A DNA stretch of 64,000 bases from NCBI RefSeq assembly GCF_030656115.1, contig NZ_JAUSOO010000005.1, forward strand, positions 32,356 to 96,355, written 5' to 3'. The stretch comes from Hydrogenophaga sp. (GTDB lineage: Bacteria > Pseudomonadota > Gammaproteobacteria > Burkholderiales > Burkholderiaceae_C). Shown one piece after another: positions 9,501 through 17,662 of this stretch (position 1 is the stretch's first letter; the number at the start of each line of letters is the position of its first letter). A model generated the notes under the pieces. That model worked only from the letters and a program-made list of their open reading frames with translations, did no database searches and was not told where the DNA came from. Made by a program: the position numbers and the translations under genes.

Positions 9501-10159
9501 TCGGGCACCGGGTACAGGCTGCGCTGGCTGTCGGGGTCACAGGTGCGGATGCTGTCGATCTCGTCGTCAAACAGGTCCACCCGGTAGGGCACCAGCGAGC
9601 CCATCGGGAACAGATCGATCAGCCCGCCGCGCACGGCGTATTCGCCCGGGCTCACCACCTGCGTCACATGCTGGTAGCCCGCCAGCGTGAGCTGGCCTTT
9701 GAGTTTGGCCTCGTCCAGCTTTTGCTTGACCTTGAAGTGAAACGTGTAGCCCGCCAGAAAAGACGGTGGCGCCAGCCGGTACAGCGCGGTGGTGGCGGGC
9801 ACCAGCACCACGTCGGCACCGGTGTCCTTGTCGTGCTGCTGGATGCGCCACAGCGTGGCCAGGCGCTCGGAAATCAGGTCCTGGTGTGGCGAGAAGCTGT
9901 CGTAGGGCAGGGTTTCCCAGTCGGGGAACAGGGCGCAGCGCAAACCGGGCGCAAAAAAAGCCATTTCTTCCATCAGGCGCTGCGCATCGGTGGCGTCGGC
10001 GGTGACGATGGCGGTGAGTCGCCCGGCCGCTTTGTCGCGCATGGCGATTTGTGCCAGCAACAAGGCGTCGGCCGAGCCGCTGGGGCGTGGCAGGGTGAAG
10101 CGCTTGCCGGGGTTGAGTTTGGGCAGGTCCATAAGGGGCTCGGTGGCGGGGCCAGACAT
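6566..10159 (-). CDS. mfd: transcription-repair coupling factor
   Basis: A 1197-residue Mfd that displaces stalled RNA polymerase and recruits UvrA. The UvrB-like N-terminal module starts around DADATDAQRLMEE. The RNA-polymerase-interacting domain lies around VGDPVVHNAHGIGRY. The RecG-like translocase has Walker A GDVGFGKTEVALRAAF, an IIDEEHRFG box, TATPIPRTL, and the QLRGRVGRS motif. The C-terminal TRCF domain ends the protein. Residues about 347-376 look foreign to the family and coincide with a GC-rich palindromic repeat (9032-9100) read in frame. The ATG at 10159 follows GGGGGTG at good spacing; a GTG at 10168 and an ATG at 10132 are alternatives. Confidence 0.95.
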   Translation of the reverse strand: MSGPATEPLMDLPKLNPGKRFTLPRPSGSADALLLAQIAMRDKAAGRLTAIVTADATDAQRLMEEMAFFAPGLRCALFPDWETLPYDSFSPHQDLISERLATLWRIQQHDKDTGADVVLVPATTALYRLAPPSFLAGYTFHFKVKQKLDEAKLKGQLTLAGYQHVTQVVSPGEYAVRGGLIDLFPMGSLVPYRVDLFDDEIDSIRTCDPDSQRSLYPVPEVRLLPGREFPMDDAARAKFRSRWRELLDGDPTKSRIYKDMGNCVATAGIEYYLPLFFEDTATVFDYLGEAATVVLHGDLEPAFQRFWQDTQERYRLVKTDPERPALPPESLFLTAEGFYTQANAHAQLAIRSHAPTLPAARGSQPPEGAPTSLGRPGAGKALADVADNAFAQTLGDLSVLRGAEDPLSRLQTHIRNTAHRVLLLAESDGRRESLLDFLRASGVSPPAFDSLAEFRASDEKLGIATAALTVGFSSIEDGIDFVTETELFAAGPTTRRRKKQEQVSDVDALIKDLSELNVGDPVVHNAHGIGRYRGLVEMDMGEKNPDGSPALMEFLHLEYADKAVLYVPVSQLQLIGRYTGVSADEAPLHRLGSGQWDKAKRKAAEQVRDAAAELLNIYARRAARQGHAFRFSAQDYEIFANDFGFEETADQRGAIHAVIQDMISPRPMDRLVCGDVGFGKTEVALRAAFVAVTGGRQVAFLAPTTLLAEQHYQTLVDRFAKWPVKIAEVSRFRSGKEITAAIKGIADGTVDIVVGTHKLLSESTKFHNLGLLIIDEEHRFGVRHKEQMKALRAEVDVLTLTATPIPRTLGMALEGLRDLSVIATAPQRRLAIKTFVRSENNGVIREAVLRELKRGGQVYFLHNEVDTIENRKQKLEEILPEARIAIAHGQMPERDLEHVMRDFVAQRFNVLLCSTIIETGIDVPTANTIVMSRADKFGLAQLHQLRGRVGRSHHQAYAYLMVPDIEGLTKQAAQRLDAIQQMEELGSGFYLAMHDLEIRGAGEVLGENQSGNMLEVGFQLYNEMLNEAVASLKAGREPDLLSPLSVTTDINLHAPALLPSDYCGDVHLRLSFYKKLATAKTADQVDALLEEIVDRFGKLPQQAQTLIDVHRLRVLSAPYGVVKVDAAPGVTNITFKANPPVEPMRIIELIQKNRHIKLAGNEKLRIERALPEVKDRVQLVRDVLRSLGQPIKKPEMA
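9032..9100. repeat. GC-rich palindromic repeat inserted in frame within mfd
   Basis: The stretch has outer arms related as GGGCCGCCCCAAGC and GAGCGTGGGGGC, with an inner perfect arm pair GCGCCCCCTC/GGGGGGC-like around 9052-9068. Dispersed repeats of this composition are very common between genes in Comamonadaceae. Here the copy is inside mfd, keeps the reading frame, and encodes a Pro/Gly/Ala/Arg-rich linker (residues about 354-376). This is the only full copy I see in the window. Confidence 0.65.
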
Positions 10160-10208
10160 GACAAACACCCCCAGCCAGCCAAGGCAGGGGGTGAAGAGAC
10201 CTTGATTT

Positions 10209-10214
10209 TAGAAT
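10209..10214 (+). promoter_or_regulatory. possible -10 box for ispD
   Basis: TAGAAT lies 13-18 bases before the ispD ATG in the short 67-base divergent gap with mfd. No clear -35 is visible and the leader would be very short, so the call is weak. Confidence 0.3.
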
Positions 10215-10226
10215 GCACGCACTGCC

Positions 10227-10949
10227 ATGACCGATACCAGCACCCAATCCCCTCCAACACCCGTGCCCCGCTGCTTTGCCTTGCTGCCCTGTGCAGGCAC
10301 CGGTTCGCGTGCTGGCACCGCCTCGCCCAAGCAATACCAACCGCTGGCGGGCCTGCCGCTGGTGCGCCACACGCTGGCTGCCTTGCAGGCGGTGGACCGC
10401 ATTGAGCGCTGTCTGGTCGTGGTGGCGGCAGGGGACCTGTTTTTGAGCTTGGACCATGACCGCATTGAGCTGGCCGATTGCGGTGGAGCCACCCGGGCAG
10501 AGAGCGTGTTCAATGGCTTGCAGGCCCTGCTGGCGCAGGGCGCGGCGCCCCACGACTGGGTGTTGGTGCACGACGCTGCGCGCTGCCTGGTGACGCCGCA
10601 ACAGGTCAACGCCTTGCTTGACGCCTGCTGGCACGACCCGGTGGGTGGCCTGCTGGCGCTCAAGCTGCCCGACACGCTGAAGGTGGAGGCGGATGGCCGC
10701 GTGGCTGCCACGGTGGACCGGTCCGACAAGTGGCTGGCCCAGACGCCGCAAATGTTCCGCTTGGGCGCCCTGCATGCAGCGCTGGCCGCCACGCAAGCCC
10801 AAGGCTTTGCAGGGGTGACCGACGAGGCCAGCGCCATGGAAATGGCCGGTCAACACCCCCGGCTGGTGCCCGGCAGCGCCCAAAATTTCAAAGTTACCTA
10901 CCCGGAAGACTTTGCCCTGGCCGAGGCCATTTTGAAAAGCCGCCCATGA
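10227..10949 (+). CDS. ispD: 2-C-methyl-D-erythritol 4-phosphate cytidylyltransferase
   Basis: A 240-residue IspD. The nucleotide-binding start is [25 protein letters not shown], followed by VHDAARCLV and the C-terminal DEASAMEM motif. It couples MEP to CTP to give CDP-methylerythritol in the non-mevalonate isoprenoid pathway. The gene overlaps ispF by four bases (ATGA), so IspD and IspF are made together. Dxr of the same pathway is at 35303 and UppS, which uses the products, is at 33696. The conserved AAG of the loop is CAG here, a mild variant. Confidence 0.94.
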   Translation: MTDTSTQSPPTPVPRCFALLPCAGTGSRAGTASPKQYQPLAGLPLVRHTLAALQAVDRIERCLVVVAAGDLFLSLDHDRIELADCGGATRAESVFNGLQALLAQGAAPHDWVLVHDAARCLVTPQQVNALLDACWHDPVGGLLALKLPDTLKVEADGRVAATVDRSDKWLAQTPQMFRLGALHAALAATQAQGFAGVTDEASAMEMAGQHPRLVPGSAQNFKVTYPEDFALAEAILKSRP

Positions 10950-11446
10950 ACGCTTCTGTATTTCCTTTTCGCATCGGTGAGGGCTGGGACGTGCACGCCC
11001 TGGTGCCTGGGCGCCCGCTCATCATCGGCGGCGTGCGCGTGCCGCACAGCATGGGTTTGCTCGGCCATTCCGATGCCGACGTGCTGCTGCACGCCGTCAC
11101 CGATGCGCTGCTGGGTGCCGCTGCGCTGGGCGACATTGGCCGCCACTTCCCCGATACCGACGAACGCTTCAAGGGGGCAGATTCGTCGGTGCTGCTCGCT
11201 GAGGCTGGCCGCCGCGTGCGCGAAGCAGGGTTTGACATTGGCAACGTGGACAGCACCGTGATCGCGCAAGCCCCCAAGCTGGCGCCACACATCGGTGCCA
11301 TGTGCGACAACATGGCGCGCACGCTGGGCGTGGCGCGGGGACAGGTGAATGTGAAGGCGAAAACCGCTGAAAAATTGGGGCCAGTGGGGCAGGGTCTGTC
11401 GATCGAAGCCCGCGCAGTGGTGCTGTTGGTGGCCAGGCAACGCTGA
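10946..11446 (+). CDS. ispF: 2-C-methyl-D-erythritol 2,4-cyclodiphosphate synthase
   Basis: A 166-residue IspF, the usual length. The metal ligands Asp15 and His17 are in GWDVHAL, and the family motifs [30 protein letters not shown] and [17 protein letters not shown] are intact. It cyclises CDP-methylerythritol 2-phosphate with release of CMP. It is the second gene of the ispD-ispF pair. It converges on the envZ-type gene with only 13 bases between stops and no obvious terminator. Confidence 0.95.
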   Translation: MNASVFPFRIGEGWDVHALVPGRPLIIGGVRVPHSMGLLGHSDADVLLHAVTDALLGAAALGDIGRHFPDTDERFKGADSSVLLAEAGRRVREAGFDIGNVDSTVIAQAPKLAPHIGAMCDNMARTLGVARGQVNVKAKTAEKLGPVGQGLSIEARAVVLLVARQR

Positions 11447-11459
11447 TCGACTCGCTGAT

Positions 11460-12863
11460 TCAGCCGGGCGCTTTGACCAGTTTGATGTGGGCGGCCAGTC
11501 CACCCGTGCTGCTGTTGGCCAGTGCGAACCGCCCGCCCATGCGGGCGATGGCTCGGTCCACAATAGCCAGTCCTAGGCCAGTGCCAGTGGCCGAACTGCG
11601 TGACACGTCGCCCCGGAAAAAGGGCTGCGTCAATTTTTCCAGTACCTCGGGCGCAACGCCCTGACCATGGTCGCGCAGCTTGACGAGCACGCAATCGTCT
11701 TTTGCCTTGGCGGCAATTTCTATTTTGGTTATGCCAGTTTCTGGATTTTTGCCGTAGCGCTGCGCGTTTTCCAATAGGTTGGAAAACACGCGCTGCAACT
11801 CAACGGCATCGCCCAGAACGATGGTGTTGGACGGTATGTTGACGTTGATCCGTGTATTGGGATCCGACCCCATGGCAAACACCGCTGCGTTCACCACTTG
11901 GCTAAGGCTGACCTCTTGAGGTTGCTGGTGACCGGGCCGCGCATAGTCCAGAAATTTGTCAATGATGGCGTTGACCTGTTCGATGTCGGCCGCCATGTGT
12001 TCGCGTGCTTGCGGATCGGCAACACTCAACTCTGTTTCCAACCGCAGGCGTGCCAGCGGTGTGCGCAGATCGTGTGAAATACCCGCCAGCATCATGGCGC
12101 GGTCCTGCTCGATTTTGTTCAGCCGCTGGGCCATGCGGTTGAAGCCGATGTTCACCTCACGTATTTCGCTGGTGGCCACCGCCTCGTTGAGCTGGCTGGC
12201 GCTGAAGTCGCCTTCGCGAACGCGGCTGGCTGCAAATGACAGCTTTTTCAGCGGGTGGTTGAGCAGCCGAGCGATCAGGGCTGCCCCTGCGAGCGACAGA
12301 AGCGCAGCCGTTCCAAGCCAGATCAGCCAAGTGGTGCCTGCCACCGGGCCAATGCGCGAGGGATCGGTCAGCAGCCAATACGGGTCGCCGTCGATTGTGA
12401 AGCCGATCCACAGGCCCGTGACACCATTCACTTGACGCGCCACCACCGTGTCGCTGCCCAGCCGCATTTGCAGCCGCGCGCTCACGTTGCGGCTGAGTGA
12501 GTCTAGGTTGTACAGGTGGTAGGTGTCGTTGGGTTCACGCGGTGCGATCCGCAAGTCTTCCACGTCGGCCAGGGTTTTGATAAGCGAGACGCGGGCAATC
12601 GCGTCGGAGTGGACCAGTGCGGCGCGGCTTAGGTTGACCAATGAAGCCAATTGCTGGGCGCTTTGCAGCGCACGCGGCTCGTATTCCAGTGCACGAAACG
12701 TCTGAAGCCAGGCAACGGTACAGCCCACCAGCAACAAAGCCAGAAAGAAAAAAGTGCGCCAAAAAAGGCTCAGTCCCCGCTGCGGTCGAATCTCCAGAGG
12801 CGCGGGAGCCGTTTCCAGCGCCATCGGCTGGGTTTCAAATGGAACGCGTGACTCTTCGGACAT
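11460..12863 (-). CDS. EnvZ-like sensor histidine kinase
   Basis: A 467-residue membrane sensor kinase. Two membrane helices (about residues 33-54 and 176-201) bracket a roughly 120-residue periplasmic sensor region. A HAMP linker (about 200-250), a dimerisation/phosphoacceptor helix (GISHDLRTPLARLRLE, His264) and the HATPase domain (N box NLLENAQRYG, G boxes DHGQGV and GTGLGLAI) follow. It starts 10 bases after the OmpR-type gene ends. By order and sequence it is EnvZ-type, sensing envelope or osmotic state and phosphorylating the neighbouring regulator; the actual stimulus is unknown. The ATG giving MSEESRVP was chosen over upstream extensions that overlap the regulator gene. Confidence 0.88.
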   Translation of the reverse strand: MSEESRVPFETQPMALETAPAPLEIRPQRGLSLFWRTFFFLALLLVGCTVAWLQTFRALEYEPRALQSAQQLASLVNLSRAALVHSDAIARVSLIKTLADVEDLRIAPREPNDTYHLYNLDSLSRNVSARLQMRLGSDTVVARQVNGVTGLWIGFTIDGDPYWLLTDPSRIGPVAGTTWLIWLGTAALLSLAGAALIARLLNHPLKKLSFAASRVREGDFSASQLNEAVATSEIREVNIGFNRMAQRLNKIEQDRAMMLAGISHDLRTPLARLRLETELSVADPQAREHMAADIEQVNAIIDKFLDYARPGHQQPQEVSLSQVVNAAVFAMGSDPNTRINVNIPSNTIVLGDAVELQRVFSNLLENAQRYGKNPETGITKIEIAAKAKDDCVLVKLRDHGQGVAPEVLEKLTQPFFRGDVSRSSATGTGLGLAIVDRAIARMGGRFALANSSTGGLAAHIKLVKAPG

Positions 12864-12873
12864 TGGCAGCTTT

Positions 12874-13605
12874 TCACGTGTTTCCGTCCGGCACGAACAC
12901 GTAGCCCACGCCCCACACCGTCTGCAGGTAGCGCGGTGTGGCTGCATCTTCTTCGATGAGCTTTCGCAGGCGCGACACCTGTACATCCAGACTTCGGTCA
13001 AACGGTTCGAATTCCCGCCCGCGCGCCAATTGAGCCAACTTTTCGCGAGAAAGCGGTTGGCGCGGGTGGCGCACCAAGGCTTTGAGCATGGCGAATTCCC
13101 CTGTGGTCAGCGAAAGATCTGTGCTGTCCTTGCGCAAGGTGCGCAGGCTCATGTCAAATTCGAATGGGCCAAACTTCACCACTTCCTGGTCTTTCGATGG
13201 TGCTCCAGGCACTTCGGTTGGCGGGCGGCGGCGCAGCACCGCGTGGATGCGGGCCAGCAACTCACGCGGGTTGAAGGGTTTGCCCAAGTAATCGTCTGCG
13301 CCCACTTCCAAGCCCACGATGCGGTCCACATCCTCGCTTTTAGCGGTCAACATGATGATGGGTGTGCGGTCGCCGTTGGCGCGCAAACGCCGACAAATAG
13401 ACAGACCGTCTTCACCGGGCATCATCAAGTCCAGTACGATCAGGTCCACAGTATCGCGCTGCAGCACTCGGTTCAGAGCTTTGCCGTCTTCTGCCAGCAT
13501 CACCTCGAAATCTTCTTGCATCAGGTAGCGGCGCAGCAGGTCGCGGATACGCACATCGTCATCGACGACCAAAATCTTGTTGGGGCGGACATGGTTTTGT
13601 GACAT
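12874..13605 (-). CDS. ompR: OmpR-family response regulator
   Basis: A 243-residue two-domain regulator. The receiver domain has the acidic pocket (Asp15-17 region), phosphoacceptor Asp59 in LIVLDLMMPGEDG, the conserved Thr/Lys (LTAKSED) and GADDYLGKPF. The C-terminal winged-helix DNA-binding domain ends in the YLQTVWGVGYVF motif. The start ATG is preceded by GGAG at nine bases (GGAGTTGTTGCC). It is the first gene of a pair with the kinase downstream. Close similarity to OmpR is visible, but the symbol is given on family and pairing rather than on known targets. Confidence 0.88.
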   Translation of the reverse strand: MSQNHVRPNKILVVDDDVRIRDLLRRYLMQEDFEVMLAEDGKALNRVLQRDTVDLIVLDLMMPGEDGLSICRRLRANGDRTPIIMLTAKSEDVDRIVGLEVGADDYLGKPFNPRELLARIHAVLRRRPPTEVPGAPSKDQEVVKFGPFEFDMSLRTLRKDSTDLSLTTGEFAMLKALVRHPRQPLSREKLAQLARGREFEPFDRSLDVQVSRLRKLIEEDAATPRYLQTVWGVGYVFVPDGNT

Positions 13606-13772
13606 GGCAACAACTCCAAAAATGTAACAAACACGATTGTGGCAGCGCCAAGTGCTTGTCAACAAACGTTTTTTATTTTTCTGACATGTTGTTACAGAAG
13701 TTGCTGCCAGGGGCTTGCAACTTCACCGTGCGCACACAACACAATGGTTCAATACATTTACTTGAGCAGACC

Positions 13773-14063
13773 ATGAAGTTGAACCCGTTGGTCGCCATTT
13801 TTGCTCTGATACTGAGTCCGGCTGCTGCTGGGGCCGCAGACGTCCAAAAATTGTCCGATCCCATAGACCCGTTGGCTTTTGGGAAGAGCCTTTCCATTGA
13901 CGACGGTGGACATCCTAGCCTTCTGCCGTTGCGCGAGGTGCTGAGCCAGCCTGTTGAGCGCTTGAACGGGTTTTTGAAGCCATACCGACTCTCCGCCGAG
14001 GAGCGCGAACACATGCGTGAGCAGGTTCGAAGCCAGTCTTCTCAAGCACTAAACCACAAATAA
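13773..14063 (+). CDS. small exported protein of unknown function
   Basis: A 96-residue predicted protein. Residues 1-21 form a signal peptide (a basic Met-Lys start, a hydrophobic core, and an AAGAA-type cleavage region). The mature part of about 75 residues is polar, with an RLSAEEREHMREQVRSQ-like amphipathic segment near the C-terminus. I do not recognise a family. It is divergent from ompR/envZ and lies 9 bases before the SIMPL-domain gene, so the two may be co-transcribed. A role in the envelope is suggested only by export and neighbours. Confidence 0.65.
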   Translation: MKLNPLVAIFALILSPAAAGAADVQKLSDPIDPLAFGKSLSIDDGGHPSLLPLREVLSQPVERLNGFLKPYRLSAEEREHMREQVRSQSSQALNHK

Positions 14064-14072
14064 ACCCCACCT

Positions 14073-14801
14073 ATGAGACGTTACCCCAAGCCTTTGTTTT
14101 TTTCCCGACGCCCGCTGCTTGCCTTGGCGTTGTTGTGCGCATCTGCTGCGGCCCATGCGCAAATCACGCCACCGCCCGCCAACGTGGTGCAGCTGTCGGC
14201 CAGTGGGTTCAAGGAGGTTCAGCAGGACTGGCTGTCGATGAGTTTGAATACCACCAAAGAAGGTCCCGATGCAGGTACCGTTCAAAATCAGCTGAAAGTG
14301 GCTCTGGATGCGGCGCTGGCGGTGGCCAAGGCTGCAGCGCAGCCACAGCAACTTGAAGTCCGTACCGGTCAGTTCACACTGTATCCCCGCTACAGCAGCA
14401 GCGGCAAGATCAATGGTTGGCAAGGCAGCACCGAAATGGTGCTGGAGGGGCGCGACTTTGCCCGTATCAGCGCAACCGCAGGCAAGATACAAACGTTGAC
14501 TATGGGCCACGTCGGTTTCAGCCTGTCCCGTGAAGCGCAGCAGGCACTGGAGTCCGATGTGCAGGCCATGGCCCTGGAGCGCTTTAAGTTGCGAGCCAAT
14601 GAAATTGCAAAGGGGTTTGGATTCGGTTCTTATTCTCTGCGCGAAATTGCTGTCAGCTCAGCGGATCAAGGTGGTGGCTACGTGCGCCCTCGGGTTATGG
14701 CTATGGAAGCCAAGGCGGCCATGTCGGACGCACCGATCGCGGTGGAAGCCGGGAAAAGCATGGTGAATGTGACCGTTTCTGGAACTGTTCAGTTGCGCTG
14801 A
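14073..14801 (+). CDS. SIMPL-domain (DUF541) periplasmic protein
   Basis: A 242-residue protein. A cleavable signal peptide ends near residue 30 (ASAAAHAQ). The remainder matches the SIMPL/DUF541 fold: VVQLSASGFKEVQQDWLSMSL at the start, the TGQFTLYPRY strand, and the C-terminal SMVNVTVSGTVQL strand. SIMPL proteins are periplasmic or surface proteins linked to oxidative stress or signalling in various bacteria; no enzymatic activity is established. It follows the small exported protein and is followed by decayed mobile DNA. Confidence 0.82.
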   Translation: MRRYPKPLFFSRRPLLALALLCASAAAHAQITPPPANVVQLSASGFKEVQQDWLSMSLNTTKEGPDAGTVQNQLKVALDAALAVAKAAAQPQQLEVRTGQFTLYPRYSSSGKINGWQGSTEMVLEGRDFARISATAGKIQTLTMGHVGFSLSREAQQALESDVQAMALERFKLRANEIAKGFGFGSYSLREIAVSSADQGGGYVRPRVMAMEAKAAMSDAPIAVEAGKSMVNVTVSGTVQLR

Positions 14802-14849
14802 ACCTTTCTGGGTGGAACTGTCGCAATGGAAAGTCAGGGGCCTTTTTAT

Positions 14850-15116
14850 TGATGCGCCCAGCACGGGCGCACACCTGTGGGTGCAAGCCCCGCTGCGAGC
14901 GGGTCACCGTGAGCAAAGTGGAATGCAACTGGGTGAGGGTGACTGGAGCGTGGGAAGGACGTGTGAAGCGTAAACACGTGAGCCGATGAACAAGAGCCGC
15001 ATGGAAGGCGTTGCCATGCAGGGTGAGTGGGCCAGAATCCGCGAAGCTCTTGTGACCAAGGCGAAGTGGCGGCGGTTGTGCGGTGACGGTGCGTTCAAGG
15101 CCCAATAAAGTTTGAA
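14850..15116 (+). mobile_element. decayed 5' end of a group II (IIC-like) intron, copy A
   Basis: The stretch beginning GCGCCCAGCACGGGCGCACAC, and the later GGGTGCAAGCCCCG, match the 5' domain I of group II introns: the GTGYG-type start (here degraded to GATGCG), a short hairpin, then a GGGTG-AGTCCC-like element. It aligns base for base over roughly 190 bases with copy C at 62739, showing one intron type. No splicing-competent structure remains: an IS630 fragment follows directly and the 3' part resumes at 15568. Confidence 0.7.
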
Positions 15117-15145
15117 CTCTGCCTGATGTTCATCATTAAAGAGTC

Positions 15146-15567
15146 ATGGAAGAAGAAAGCGCAAAAAGTCAAACGCAGGAGCAACTTCACAAACGCAGCA
15201 AGCAAGTCGTGAGGCTGTACAGGCAAGGCACGAAGATCATGCAATCGTCATGATGACCGGGCTGAGTTACCCACGGTAGTGTCAAACTATTTGTCCCCGG
15301 GCAAGCCAAGTCGCTGTGGTGTGGGACCGCTTCGAGATCGTCTACACACCCAAGCATGGTCGCCAGCTCAACATGGCTGCGATTGAGGTCAACTTCACGG
15401 CGAGCCCTTGCCTGGGGTGGCGCATGGACAACATCGAGACCATACGAAACGAGGTCGCAGCTTGGCAGGCACGCCGTGACAACCTACATGCCAGAGTCAA
15501 CTGGCAGTTCACGACCAAGGACGCCTGCGGAAAGCCCAATCGCCTCTACCCGACAACTTTCCCGTGA
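15146..15567 (+). pseudogene. IS630-family transposase remnant
   Basis: The N-terminal helix-turn-helix of an IS630-type transposase is readable (MEEESAKSQTQEQ, then SKQVVRLYRQGTKIMQ), shifts frame at about 15242, and continues as IVMMTGLSYPTV. The catalytic middle is deleted. The C-terminal part resumes at about 15317 with EIVYTPKHGRQLNMAAIEVNF, WRMDNIETIRNEVAAW and VNWQFTTKDA, ending near the family C-terminus RLYP. The element is dead. It lies between the 5' and 3' pieces of intron copy A, which suggests insertion into the intron. Confidence 0.8.
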
Positions 15568-15859
15568 CGGGACAGTAGAGCCGCTGGTAGAGAAATTCAG
15601 GTCCAGCCTGTTGTGCTGGGATGCTTATTTTGGGTTGGCGCAAACGACCAAGGTCTGGCGCGAGCTTGAAGAGTGGTTGCGTCACCGGCTCAGAGCGATC
15701 CCGAACTGCTCAACAGCGAGCAGACCATTGCGGATTTTGGTGGATTGGGGTTGCCAAGGCTGCCGTAACCTCAAGCTCACGAACCACCCGGTGCGGATGG
15801 ACACGCGTGCCGGGCAGGGTGGCAGGCGGCTGCGATGGTCGGCGCTCTCCTATGCCGAT
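15568..15859 (+). mobile_element. 3' end of group II intron copy A with maturase fragment
   Basis: The reading frame GTVEPLVEKFRSS, then AYFGLAQTTKVWRELEEWL and HRLRAI, is the maturase domain of an intron-encoded reverse transcriptase. It is followed after a deletion by LLNSEQTIADFGGLGLPRLP, the very C-terminus. Downstream is a degraded catalytic domain V (about 15779-15825, GAACCACCCGGTGCGG...) and a domain VI-like end at TATGCCGAT. The end lies 10 bases from the stop codon of the convergent dehydrogenase gene. Confidence 0.75.
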
Positions 15860-15868
15860 CCAGCGCGC

Positions 15869-16639
15869 TTACTGAGAAACCCAGCCGCCGTCCATGTTCC
15901 AGGCCACGCCGCGCACATTGGAGGCCGCTGGTGAGCAAAAAAATACGGCCAGTTCTCCCAGCTCCTCTGGGGTGGTGAACTGCATGGACGGCTCTTTTTC
16001 GCCCAGCAGCACCTTTTGGGCTTCGTCGTTCGACACGCCCAGCGCCACCGCTTTGGCGTCTACCTGCTTTTGCACCAACGGTGTCAGCACCCAGCCAGGA
16101 CAAATGGCATTGCAAGTGACGCCAGAGGTGGCGTTTTCCAGCGCAGTGACCTTGGTCAGACCCACCACGCCGTGCTTGGCGGCCACGTAAGCCGATTTCT
16201 CAGCCGAACCCACCAGCCCGTGTACTGAGGCCACGTTGATGATTCGCCCCCAGTTGGCCTTCTGCATGGCGGGTAGTGCCAGGCGCGTGGCATGAAAGGC
16301 ACTGGTGAGGTTGATGGCGATGATGGCGTCCCACCGGGCCACGGGGAAGTCTTCAATCCGGGCCACGTGTTGAATACCGGCGTTGTTCACCAGAATGTCC
16401 ACTTGGCCAAACTCGGCAGCGGCGTAGGCCATCATGGCCTCAATCTCATCAGGCTTGCTCATGTCAGCACCGTGGTAGGCCACCTTGGCCCCGAGGGCCG
16501 CGATCTCGGCCTTGGGGCCTTCCACATCACCAAAACCGTTCAGAACAATGTTGGCGCCCTGGCGCGCAAGCGCCTTGGCAATGCCCAGTCCAATTCCGCT
16601 GGTTGATCCGGTGACAAGGGCCGTTTTGTTCGCAAGCAT
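15869..16639 (-). CDS. D-3-hydroxybutyrate dehydrogenase
   Basis: A 256-residue short-chain dehydrogenase. The cofactor loop is VTGSTSGIGLGIAKAL (residues about 9-24), NNAG is present (LVNNAGIQHVARIEDF), and the catalytic SAYVAAKHG gives Tyr and Lys. IQHVARIEDFPVARWD and the C-terminal GVAWNMDGGWVSQ are hallmarks of 3-hydroxybutyrate dehydrogenases. It oxidises 3-hydroxybutyrate to acetoacetate with NAD, continuing PHB breakdown started by PhaZ (1788). It is monocistronic and converges with the intron remnant. Confidence 0.92.
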   Translation of the reverse strand: MLANKTALVTGSTSGIGLGIAKALARQGANIVLNGFGDVEGPKAEIAALGAKVAYHGADMSKPDEIEAMMAYAAAEFGQVDILVNNAGIQHVARIEDFPVARWDAIIAINLTSAFHATRLALPAMQKANWGRIINVASVHGLVGSAEKSAYVAAKHGVVGLTKVTALENATSGVTCNAICPGWVLTPLVQKQVDAKAVALGVSNDEAQKVLLGEKEPSMQFTTPEELGELAVFFCSPAASNVRGVAWNMDGGWVSQ

Positions 16640-16717
16640 GGCGTGAACTCCAGTTCAATTACGATAGGTTGAAAAACACTTCAAGCATTATCACGGAGCC
16701 TAGGGAAGGAACGATCC

Positions 16718-17641
16718 ATGCAGCAGCCTACACGCCACTTTCTGCCCGTCAGCGGCCCCGTCGCGCGTGACGGTGGTTCCCGTCGCATGGCCTATTGGGA
16801 TTGGCCGGCGCAGCCTGCAGCGGACAGCCGCCGCGTGGTCATCTGTGTGCATGGGCTCTCGCGCCAGGGACGTGACTTCGACGCACTGGCGCAGGCCCTG
16901 CAGCCCTATACACGGGTGCTGGCCGTGGATGTGGCTGGTCGGGGCGAAAGCGACTGGCTGGCCGATCCCATGGCCTACCAAGTGGGCACCTACGCGGCTG
17001 ATCTGGCTGCGCTGGTGCTCAAACTCCGTGCCGAGCATCCCGAGGTGTTGATGGACTTTGTGGGCACCAGCATGGGTGGGCTGATTGGCATGGCGCTCGC
17101 AGCACAGCCTGGGCTGGGCCTGCGCCGGCTGGTGCTGAACGACGTGGGCCCGGTGATCCAGTGGGAGGCCTTGCAGCGCATTGGTTCCTACTTGGGTCTA
17201 GACCCCTCGTTTGCCAGCGAACAGGAAGCGGTTGACTACCTCGCATCCATTTCCCCCGGTTTTGGGCCTCACACGCCAGCGCAGTGGCTTGCGCTCTCGC
17301 GCCCCATGCTGCGCGAGCGCAACAGCCGCTGGTGGCTGCATTACGACCCGGCCATTGCCGAGCCATTCAAGGCGCTGGTGGGCATGGCCAATGAAGCGGC
17401 TGCTCGGCAAACCGTGCGCGACGGTGAAACTGCGCTTTGGGAGCTTTACGACGCTATTGCGGCACGCACACTGTTGCTGCGAGGTGCCGATTCGGATCTG
17501 CTTACCCACGACACCGCAGCCAAGATGGCCAGCCGGGGGCCGTGCGCGCGCTGCATCGAATTTGCCCACGTGGGCCATGCCCCCACACTCATGGTCCTTG
17601 ACCAGATTGCCGCCGTTCAAGAATTTTTGGGGGCGCCCTGA
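16718..17641 (+). CDS. alpha/beta-fold hydrolase
   Basis: A 307-residue hydrolase with the alpha/beta fold. The oxyanion region is CVHGLSRQGRDFDALA, the nucleophile elbow is GTSMGG (FVGTSMGGLIGMALA), an acidic residue is in LRGADSDLL, and the His is in HVGHAPTL. Substrate specificity cannot be read from sequence; a C-C hydrolase or esterase is possible. It begins 78 bases from the divergent dehydrogenase start and is followed by relA 21 bases later, so it may be in one transcript with relA. Confidence 0.8.
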   Translation: MQQPTRHFLPVSGPVARDGGSRRMAYWDWPAQPAADSRRVVICVHGLSRQGRDFDALAQALQPYTRVLAVDVAGRGESDWLADPMAYQVGTYAADLAALVLKLRAEHPEVLMDFVGTSMGGLIGMALAAQPGLGLRRLVLNDVGPVIQWEALQRIGSYLGLDPSFASEQEAVDYLASISPGFGPHTPAQWLALSRPMLRERNSRWWLHYDPAIAEPFKALVGMANEAAARQTVRDGETALWELYDAIAARTLLLRGADSDLLTHDTAAKMASRGPCARCIEFAHVGHAPTLMVLDQIAAVQEFLGAP

Positions 17642-17662
17642 CCGGCTGCCTTGTGACTGTCC

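Noticed and set aside
6554..10405. 1283-codon open frame on the plus strand opposite mfd
   Set aside because: It is a GC-rich shadow of mfd: His/Gln/Val-rich, no family resemblance, and mfd on the other strand is unmistakable.
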